Shown here: positions 56,293 through 64,000 of the stretch, one piece after another | Layout of the letters: the number at the start of each line of letters is the position of its first letter | Position numbering within the stretch: position 1 is the stretch's first letter | Assembly (NCBI GenBank): GCA_030374765.1 | Contig: JARGXX010000003.1 | Coordinates: 310,001 to 374,000 of the forward strand | Direction: 5' to 3' | Length of the DNA: 64,000 bases | Origin: Agarophyton chilense | Lineage: Eukaryota > Rhodophyta > Florideophyceae > Gracilariales > Gracilariaceae | The notes under the pieces: model-generated | Databases searched by the model: none | What the model was told of the DNA's origin: nothing | The model's input: only the letters and a program-made list of their open reading frames with translations | Made by a program: the position numbers and the translations under genes

Positions 56293-56901
56293 TGTCGTAC
56301 AATCACCTTTGGGGTCTGCTACTGTCTTGTCTCGGGAGCGTGGTGACGCTCAACCTTAGAAGGTAGACGTGATAAACCTCGATGGTAACAGGGCACCGTG
56401 AAAACTCGCAGGTGCAAACGGCGGGGCAAGTAGCCTATACCGTGTAGGTGGACGATGGTAGGCGTCGACGCGCGGTAAAACCTATGTAGTAGTTGAAAAA
56501 AAATGAACCAAAAGGTATAGTTGTGACCCGAGTGGTGCCTGTCTTCATCAGACTAGGGTGGAGGAGGGGGTCTTCCCTATATGCAGTGGACTGCACTCTC
56601 TAGATCACCCGGGAGGTGCCAGCAAGGCACGGTCTCTGACCTAGTGTCAGAGACCTGGCCAGCACTGGCTACAGTGCCAGGTTGCCACTCCATTACTGTA
56701 CTAAAATAAATATAATTACAATTACAATTATTAACAATTACTCAACCAGAAGGTACATGTAAACACTACACCTGGCTGACAACACCTAGAGGGTAGCGCT
56801 CCCGGAGCTGTTTTGCCGATGATCCCTCGCATCCATCACCTACAAGGTCAGTGTAGTATATTGACGACCTCAAAGGTCAAACCTTCTGCCTCTATACGAC
56901 A
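56293..56901 (-). repeat. LTR family B, right (5') copy
   Basis: 609 bp, TGTC...GACA ends, same orientation as 44806-45413. Confidence 0.85.
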
Positions 56902-57215
56902 TACATTGTAAGGTGCCATCATCAAATATTTTATTTGGTATTATTTAGATAATTGCGTATTTGCAAGTGACGTGTATGCCTTACTGTACAGTACTTGCTT
57001 TGCCGTTTGGTACATTAAAGGGCGCAAGGCCCAGGTGAGGACGCCAGAAGGCCAATCAAGAACCAACGTAAACACCATCTTGTTGAGACCTAGAAATCCT
57101 AAAGTGGTTCACCACAAAGTGGCACCTATATTATCAGTTCTTAACGGTTCTGAGCTATAGCTCTTGTTTTGAGGTTACCCTCCACCGTTGCGCATTTACC
57201 GCCCTTTTCCTACAG

Positions 57216-57254
<39 letters not shown>

Positions 57255-58133
57255 GTTTCTTTGTTGTTTTCTCTACTGTGACCGGGTTATTTGTGTTATC
57301 ACAAGGGTTGTGGAGCCGATGTCGTGTGCATTACGTACCGCCGTATCTTGAAATCTGCGTCGTGAACACACGTATCATCCCCATTGTTCAGGCACTCCTG
57401 GTTGCTTTTCGCACACTCTCTTCTTTTCTAAGAACCGTCACTCGCAAGGCGAAACCCTCTTTTCGCGGTTGTTTCTGTAGATACACACTGCACTGAGACC
57501 TCTACATTTTGCAGTGGAATACCACAGAGAATGGCGTTTGTCACAAGTATTTAAAAAGGGAAAGACAGTGGACGCTTCGATACAAGTATCCCAAAACCCA
57601 GGATTCGTAGTGTTCAAAGATCGATCAGTGCTTACTTTTTACACTAATGACTTAGCAGATACGCCTAGATGTCGAATCTATACAGCAGGCCAAACCGCTG
57701 TGGCTTGCGGGCGTGGTTTAGTACCATTGATAAGGTGGATTGGTAACGAATCTCTGACACGATCTACACTACGCGTCTCTGCAATTGTCGTCGCCTACAA
57801 CCTTTTTATGAATGATATGGATAGATTTGACCAGTTTAAGTCAACCACAGCTACATTGCGAAGAGCACGGCGGGTTATTATGAACGTTTTAACGTTTATT
57901 CTGGATGCCTGCATTATAAATGCACATACTTTACTGACAGCCATCTCGAGTCCTGGAACGTCGATGATTGATGTTGGTCCAATGAAGAATCAAATCATTT
58001 CTCAGCTTGTAGAAGATCATTTTGAATATAAACAGAGGAGGGTGTCGTTTTCCGCTCTGAAATCACCCAGTTACAACAAAGAAGGAAATTTTGGTAGCAC
58101 TGCGTCAAACGGACTCATTCATTTACTGCTAGA
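56902..58133 (+). mobile_element. piggyBac-like transposon, right part
   Basis: Continuation of the transposon interrupted at 44805. The 57514-58133 segment holds VVFKDRSVLTFYTNDLADTP, which fits the W.DKR.V..LST block with the last catalytic Asp, and VVAYNLFMNDMDRFDQFK, which is the YN..M.GVD..DQ motif of piggyBac transposases. RRARRVIMNVLTFILDACII then matches the helix that follows. A (TG)n tract at 57221-57251 lies within the decayed stretch before it. The right end is cut off by the LTR that starts at 58134, so no right terminus is visible. Confidence 0.7.
57221..57251. repeat. (TG)n microsatellite
   Basis: About 15 uninterrupted TG units. It probably expanded within the dead transposon. 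Confidence 0.9.
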
Positions 58134-58806
58134 TGTAGTATTCTACTATGTCGGGGAATCCGATAGGATGATTTTTCGCGAAGTCGCGGTTGGAACTCAT
58201 AAGTGAGTGATGTCATCAAACTTGTGATATGAAACGGCACACCGCGTAGGATGCCAGGAGGCAGGGTACATTGTTGGTACACGTGGTATCACGAGTGGAG
58301 TGGCTTGCAATGGCGCATGTAGTGGCGATCCACGTGGCTGGTTTTACTACCCTTTGTAGCTAGACGTCCATTAGGGACCGTACCCATACAGTGGTTTGGC
58401 TAAGTGGCTGACCACTGGGTATTATTTACGTATTATTTGGGCACTCACCCTGGCACACAGTATATAGTGTATAGTGTACCAGAGGTGAGCGCCGACTCCA
58501 AGTAAAAGAGACAACATGGGCATCATGACTATTCTGTTCCTCGCTTAGGATTCCTTAACCGGAGATCCGGACGAGCTATAATAGACAGTCAGCCCCCAAC
58601 CACTTCACGAGCCGTCTCGTACCTATCTTCCATCAACGTTTTACAGTTGCACTGTCCACCCTCGCTGGCGAATAGTCGCCTTACACCCCACTTGCAGCTC
58701 GCTGGTGTTGTAGCTCTACCACCCCTTTTCTTTCGCCGCAAGCGACCCATCGGCAGTTCGAACGCTGTCGCAGGTCTCTGCTCTCTCGGTTAGAGCGGAT
58801 ACTACA
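58134..58806 (+). repeat. chromovirus LTR, family A, plus orientation
   Basis: 673 bp. Nearly identical in reverse complement to 60089-60762, so both inserted recently relative to the copy at 24029. Confidence 0.85.
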
Positions 58807-58808
58807 AG

Positions 58809-58828
58809 TGGTCTCCCGAATTTGAACC
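58809..58828 (+). other. primer binding site of the chromovirus
   Basis: TGGTCTCCCGAATTTGAACC starts two bases after the LTR. Its reverse complement ends in GGGAGACCA and contains a T-loop-like GGTTCAAATTC, so the match covers the tRNA acceptor strand and part of the T arm. Confidence 0.7.
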
Positions 58829-60088
58829 ACTGTGGTCAGCTGCACTGAACAATTCGTTCCTGGAACATGGAATCGATATCGATACTTGGAAGAAGTGGAA
58901 TCAATACAGTTATTGTTTATCGAACCACCTCCGGCAATTGCGGAATTCATCGTGGTTGAACACGTGGTCGAGAAGTCGAAGACACCGTTTGGTTCGCACC
59001 TGGACTCAGGTTTGGTCTAGAATGCCGAAGACCCGAAGTCAGTCGAGTACTGGTCGCCCCGGTCCTGCGAAACCACCCCCGAAACCGAGGCTCGCCTCAT
59101 ATGTTGAAGCCGGAGAGCGGCTGTATCTTCGAGCGATGTCGCGCTCACCCTCTGTGAATGATGAACGAGATCTCTCGGATGTAACGGCCCCTGTGGCAGC
59201 GGCAGTAACGCCCACCACAGAAGCCATAGTTGACCCTGAGGTCGTAGGACTTCAAGAAGAGGATGATTTGCGCAGGGAAGTGCGTCTTCTCAAATCTGAG
59301 TCAAGCGCTTCGCGTGTGCGCATGGTTGCGTTGGAATCGCAGATCGCTGCTCTTATCGCTGATGTCGAACAATTACGCAGTGCGCACCAAGCACTCGTTC
59401 GTCAAGACAATGGGAAGCAGGTCTGTGCATCAGTGAAAACACTACGTGAGGATTTGAACCATCTACCGGAGAGGTACGGGAATACGCCCGATGCTCTACC
59501 CGGCTTAACCGTTGATGTAGAGGAAGTCCTCACTCGAGTTAACCCTCGTTTCAAACGCCTGGAGGCGGGAGTTCATGCGCACACTGCTGCTAAACCAGTC
59601 GTGCTGGAAGAGGAAGGAGCTCATTTGAAGGAAGCTCGTTCGAAGAAGTCGAAGTCACGACGTAAGAAGCGGAAGTCCGCACGTGATTCGAGTGTTGAAT
59701 CGTCAAGTACGGAGGGCTTCATTTCCAGTACTAATGATTCTGATGATTCAGATACGTCAGATGACGACGACAGTGATGATGGTCATCGAAGGTACCGATC
59801 TCGGAAGAAGTCGAATAATGCGTGGGCTGTAGACAGTGTTGATGTAACATTGTTTTTTCTCTTGCGACATTTCCCGGATTGAAAGGATTTCTGCGCGCCG
59901 ATAACGGCACGGTTAATATAGAGACGAGAACTGCGAAATGTTTATTTGTTACGGTAAAACGCAATGCCGTTCACATGGAACCCCATTTGGCATCCAATGC
60001 ATTAGAACATGGTATATCCTCAGCGATCTGGCGGTGGGTACATGTTGCGCAAGATACAGTGAAGGCTCCAATGGTCCTGCGTTTCTAG

Positions 60089-60762
60089 TGTATTATCCGC
60101 TCTAACGGAGAGAGCACACACCTGCGACAGCGTTCGGACTGCCGAAGGGTCGCTTGCGGCGAAGTAAAAGGGGTGGTAGAGCTACAACACCAGCGAGCTG
60201 GAAGTGGGGTGTAAGGCCACTACTCGCCAGCGAGGGTGAACAGTGCAGCTGTAAAATGTTGATGGAAGATAGGTACGAGACGGCTCGTGAAGTGGTTGGG
60301 GGCTGACTGTCTATTATAGCTCGTCCGGATCTCCGGTTAAGGAATCCTAAGCGAGGAACAGAATAGTCATGATGCCCATGTTGTCTCTTTTGCTTGGAGT
60401 CGGAGCTCACCTCTTGTACACTATACACTATATACTGTGTGCCAGGGTGAGTGCCCAAATAAAAATATAAATAATACCCAGTGGTCAGCCACTTAGCCAA
60501 ACCACTGCATGGGTACGGTCCCTAATGGACGTCTAGCTACAAAGGGTAGTAAAACCAGCCACGTGGATCGCCACTACATGCGCCGTTGCAAGCCACTCCA
60601 CTCGTGATACCACGTGTACCAACAATGTACCCTGCCTCCTGGCATCCTACGCGGTGTGCCGTTTCATATCACAAGTTTGATGACATCACTCACTTATGAG
60701 TTCCAACCGCGACTTCGCGAAAAATCATCCTATCGGATTCCCCGACATAGTAGAATACTACA
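60089..60762 (-). repeat. chromovirus LTR, family A, minus orientation
   Basis: 674 bp, inverted relative to 58134-58806. Confidence 0.85.
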
Positions 60763-60929
60763 TACCCCACTCGTTAAGCGCGAACCATGGGGGACGCAAG
60801 AAGCGTTTATACGCAGTCGGACCGGTGTTCCGTGTAATCATCGTCATGACGAAATCCTCGCCACCCGACCAACTCTTACAGTTCTCAACCGCATTCTGTT
60901 CCTCACCGCTCTTCAGTTCGATCTCTCGC

Positions 60930-62290
60930 GATGAATCCGAACGCCGGGTCCAACCTGTTTCAGCCCTCCTCTGAGATGTGCCTTCTGGGGCTCCGTCTAA
61001 CACTGCTGATCATGCGTCGCAGCCTACTGCTCAACTCAGTCCATACCGTTCGTTCCCCACACCGTACTCCGGATTCCGGTCGGTACCGTTACCTCAGCCA
61101 ACCGTGGCTCCGATGCCGAACGCGGCTTACTTCGCCTCTGCTGGTTTGATTCGAGCTCCTTCTCGTCGTGCTCAGCGGAGCTACCCGCACCCTGCGGATT
61201 TCTATGGACGAGATCCTCTCGACAACGTTGAACTTTTCGCGCAAGCGCCCTGGTTTGATCCAGTTGCTATCCGCGATGACACGGTGATACAACAGTATGT
61301 ACACCGTGGGTAATTCCCTGACGGTATTCCTCAACACGCGATTCATAGCGACGACTGGGCGGGCCATATTGCTTTGCCAGACAACGCGATTGCGTGATAT
61401 TCAACGGAAACCTTGTCCGAAGCCTGTACGCGGTTCACCAAGCTGATTTACCAGCGTCTTCACCGATTCATCAGTACGGTTTTCCTCCCGCAGGACTGGG
61501 AATTAGATATCTGGAAAGCCCGTACCGACGGTGAAGGTTCCTCGTATATCGAGACACTCGTTGAAGTCGATGTTAGCGGTTGGCGGGTGTGCGCGGTGTG
61601 CATGATGCAGCTCTCTGCTTTCAGCAACCTCTTTTCCGTGCGGAGTTCCGCTTCCTTCGAAAGCGTGACATTCCCTATTGGGATCATCCCCGTTGGGAAC
61701 GTCGTACTCCATCACGTTTGGGCTATTTGGTGTCGTATCCAATGATCGAGATTGATCGCATCCGGCGGAACGCGCGCTTCGGGCGCTACATCGGTATTCC
61801 GGAGCATTAGACGGCGATCGAGAGTCTTCGTGGTTGTCCTGTGGAGCTCCCACCGCCTATCTCCTACATCGGTTCCGCGTTGGTCAACGACCCGTTCTCG
61901 GGATATTGGTCGGTTTTTCATACCGAGTTTATCGCCAAGATGGCCGTATTCCTCCTGTGGGATGCTTATGGTACCTTTAGAGTTTGGTACATGTCGCCCA
62001 CAGCGCGTAAGTATGCGAGAGAACTCGATCTTTCCCTTGTCCTGAGATCCCGTGCGAACCATGCCGACTTCCTCCATCTTGTGGATTTGATCGACAGTGT
62101 CGACTGGTCTGGAGTGCCAGCTGATCAATCCGCTCGCCGAACCCGTGCAAGACACTACGACCATTCTCCTGGACGAACAGCAAGTGCTGGAGATTTCGTT
62201 TGGTACGACCCCTGGACGCGCCAGGTGATCACCTCCGAGCAGGCTCGCTTTCTTCGGGAGAACCCGCGTGACATGCCACCGAACTAGCTT
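60930..62290 (+). pseudogene. antisense frame of the chromovirus, second copy
   Basis: The same protein type as 23737-22649 on the other strand: both share AGxIRAP, FDPVAxRDD, a PYWD box and NDPFSGYW/NNPFSGYW. This copy has an extra Pro/Ser-rich N-terminus (PYRSFPTPYSGFRSVPLPQP). It is part of a fossil element and is broken by a few breaks. Its position between the 3' LTR and the chromodomain end of pol fixes where this frame sits in a family A element. Confidence 0.6.
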
Positions 62291-64000
62291 ACGGGATACG
62301 TGTACGATGCTACTCCATCCGAGAACGGAGAGGAACTGTATGAGGAAGCGCCGGGAGCTGAGGCTGAACTCGGTTACGAGGACGAGCCAGAGCTGGCAGG
62401 CGTAGCGACTTCCGTCGATTAATCCGCAGCGGCGGGAGTTGCTCAAGAGTACTCTCATGGGTTTACCCGACGACCGAGTGCAGTGCCGCTCGAAGATCCG
62501 GGCTTGGAGCCGCTGAGGCAGTTCCTCTTAGATGCAGGCTTTCCCTTGGACCGAGTTGAGGGTGATCGCGCACAGCTTCTTGCGAACCTGCGTGCTCGCA
62601 CGTCTCTTTGATGATCCTTGAAAAGACTCCTAGTCAACACCATTGCGGTGGTATCTTGATACCAATAAAACTCCGGTGACTTCGTGTCTTCACGTTCTTT
62701 TCTTATCTTCTAGTCTTCATCTCTTCTCGCTTCTCGAGTTCTTAACTTCTTCTTCTCGCTTCTCGAGTTTGTCATAGGTGATAGTCAGTAAATGTCCTTT
62801 GCTTGCGTGTCTTCACGTTTCCTCTTCATGATTTCTTGTTTTCTTCTCGCCTTTCGAGTTTTTATTACCTTTGTAGCCCATACTTAGAAATGGGATGTGC
62901 CCATGAGCCCGACTATCGAGGAGTCGATCTCCCTGGAGAGTGGTAATTGCATGCGTCGATGATATAGCACGAGTTGCGAACGAAGGATATGAGCGATAGG
63001 TTCCCACGTATTCGCTTCCGGAGGAAAACCGTACCAACGGACTCGATACAGTAATTCTCTAGTATCTTCATGATCGCCATGTTCACATATGCGATCCATA
63101 ACATATTCCTGGGCGTTTCCCAATGCTTTCGATGTTGGCGCGAGACTCCTGTTAACAGGTATGAAATGCCTTAGGGCTGACCCAAACGTCTCTGTGTTAG
63201 CAGTCTCGGCGTTGCTAAGCGTTCGCTCGTCGACTAACTGTCGTTTTGCCCGCAGGGGCAGTGTAATTATTCCTTGAGAACCTTTTTCAGATAAAGAGCT
63301 ATCCTGTTTTCCAAGTTCCATAGAAGCGTACTTCTTGCTACTTCTCAATTCCATTCGTGGATGAACTTCCTTCGGTTTATCCGATTCTGACCGCTGTTCG
63401 GTGGATGATGGTGCTTGCACCACGACAGGAGGCGATACATCTTGTTCTTCCTGGCCACGAGGGATGGGAGCCGATATCGGCGGAACAGCGAGTGGGGCTT
63501 CACCTCACGGTTCAGCCTGAAGCGGCAAAGGCGCGTTTTCGCGTGCACTCGTTTCCAAGTCCTTGGGGCCAAATTCCAAAACATCTTTCCTGCTTTAAGG
63601 TTCCCTTTCTGTACTTACGGGTGTGCGCGTGCCACAGGGCCTATCCAGATACTTCGGAAGCTGTCCGTGATTAGTGTACGCAACCGCCGGCGGTAGGAGA
63701 TCAGGAGCTTTCTCCTCCGCTCGAGCCATTGGTGGTGGTTCACTCTCCCCAGAGTCAGTTGGGCTTTTGCCTTGATGTTCCGTCGCACTGGCCTCCTTAG
63801 TTCTACCAGATACCCGGACTTCAACTTGCGGGTCAGGAGCGACTTCAACGCGATTGCGCGATACACGTTCAACGTCCTCACCTTTCTTGATGACCACTGT
63901 GTCTTCATCAAGGTCCACCACTTTGAAGGGTCCAGTCGCTATCGGCAACACCTTATGACGAGATTCTTCCTGTTTTTCAGGTCTTTTGACTCGCACGAAG

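Larger units (their letters stand above)
44806..56901 (-). mobile_element. 12-kb Ty3/gypsy element with antisense frames
   Basis: A full-length LTR retrotransposon lying on the minus strand, inserted into the piggyBac-like transposon. In its own direction it has the 5' LTR (56293-56901), a tRNA primer site next to it, a gag region (about 56220-54300) with a CX2CX4HX4C zinc knuckle near 54160, protease with a DTGA active site (about 53800), reverse transcriptase (about 52700-52160), RNase H (about 52000-51300), integrase (about 51280-50460), and a long 3' region before the 3' LTR (44806-45413). That 3' region carries two long open frames on the opposite strand. The gag-pol part is broken by a handful of breaks. 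By eye the two LTRs differ at roughly 7-8% of positions, so the insertion is moderately old. The flanking bases TACAC and TACAT could be a decayed 5-bp target duplication. Confidence 0.85.
58134..60088 (+). mobile_element. chromovirus copy, 5' LTR and gag, truncated
   Basis: Plus-oriented piece: LTR 58134-58806 (TGTAGTATTC...GATACTACA), primer site at 58809, then a gag-like frame from the ATG at 59022 (MPKTRSQSSTGRPGPAKPPP) with a coiled coil (VRMVALESQIAALIADVEQL), a Lys/Arg-rich stretch (SKKSKSRRKKRKSARDSS) and an Asp/Ser tail. After 59880 a further short internal piece runs up to 60088, where an LTR of the same family begins in the opposite orientation. Most of pol is missing. Broken, and incomplete by truncation. 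Confidence 0.7.
60089..64000 (-). mobile_element. chromovirus copy, minus orientation, runs off the window
   Basis: Read on the minus strand from the window edge: the integrase C-terminal region with a GPY/F-like segment (VLPIATGPFKVVDLDEDTVV, about 63990-63800); a chromodomain (YVMDRICEHG, then LLYRVRWYGFPPEANTWEPI, about 63110-62960), which marks it as a chromovirus; a region whose opposite strand carries the antisense frame (about 60930-62290); and the 3' LTR (60762 to 60089). A short repeated CTTCTCGCTTCTCGAGTT-type motif lies between at about 62730-62850. The pol part seen here has a few breaks, and the antisense frame here is broken too. Confidence 0.8.

Overview
The window is eukaryotic nuclear DNA. 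My best guess is a red alga (Rhodophyta). The supporting signs are compact, mostly intronless host genes packed into one island, a secreted peptide precursor that resembles the secretin/PACAP family, and a flank crowded with many kinds of transposon. No ribosomal or organellar marker is present, so this assignment is inference. The few introns I can model have GTRNGT-type donors, and most have CTRAC branch motifs.

Layout. 1-2.9 kb: fossil Ty3/gypsy pol. 3.8-9.0 kb: decayed host-type genes on the minus strand, namely a long coiled-coil frame with seven in-frame stops, an acidic C-terminal fragment, and a broken Mediator subunit 13 (MED13)-like gene. 9-14 kb: low-complexity and tandem repeats, a zinc-cluster/basic protein (minus), a possible promoter with direct repeats, and small unassigned frames. 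14.3-20.3 kb: a Plavaka-like (CACTA-superfamily) transposase on the minus strand, facing a companion frame on the plus strand. 20.7-22.0 kb: an array of about eleven very short introns separated by very short exons. 22.6-25.3 kb: the 3' end of a chromovirus (antisense frame plus LTR) next to a Ty1/copia remnant. 26.5-28.5 kb: a pogo-like transposase relic and a MITE.

The host gene island runs from 30 to 43.2 kb: APH-fold kinase (-), HORMA-domain meiotic protein with four exons (-), 81-residue peptide precursor (-), coiled-coil protein (+), three-helix membrane protein (-), glycolipid-transfer-domain protein (-), RPC7-like RNA polymerase III subunit (+) and oxysterol-binding-like protein (-). 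These frames look whole. They share no obvious pathway, although two are lipid-transfer proteins.

43.5-58.1 kb is a piggyBac-like transposon split by a 12-kb Ty3/gypsy element with LTRs at both ends. From 58.1 kb to the end lie two further chromovirus copies whose LTRs face each other in opposite orientation. Three Ty3/gypsy copies in the window carry related long open frames on the strand opposite pol, between integrase and the 3' LTR. This looks like a lineage-specific feature.
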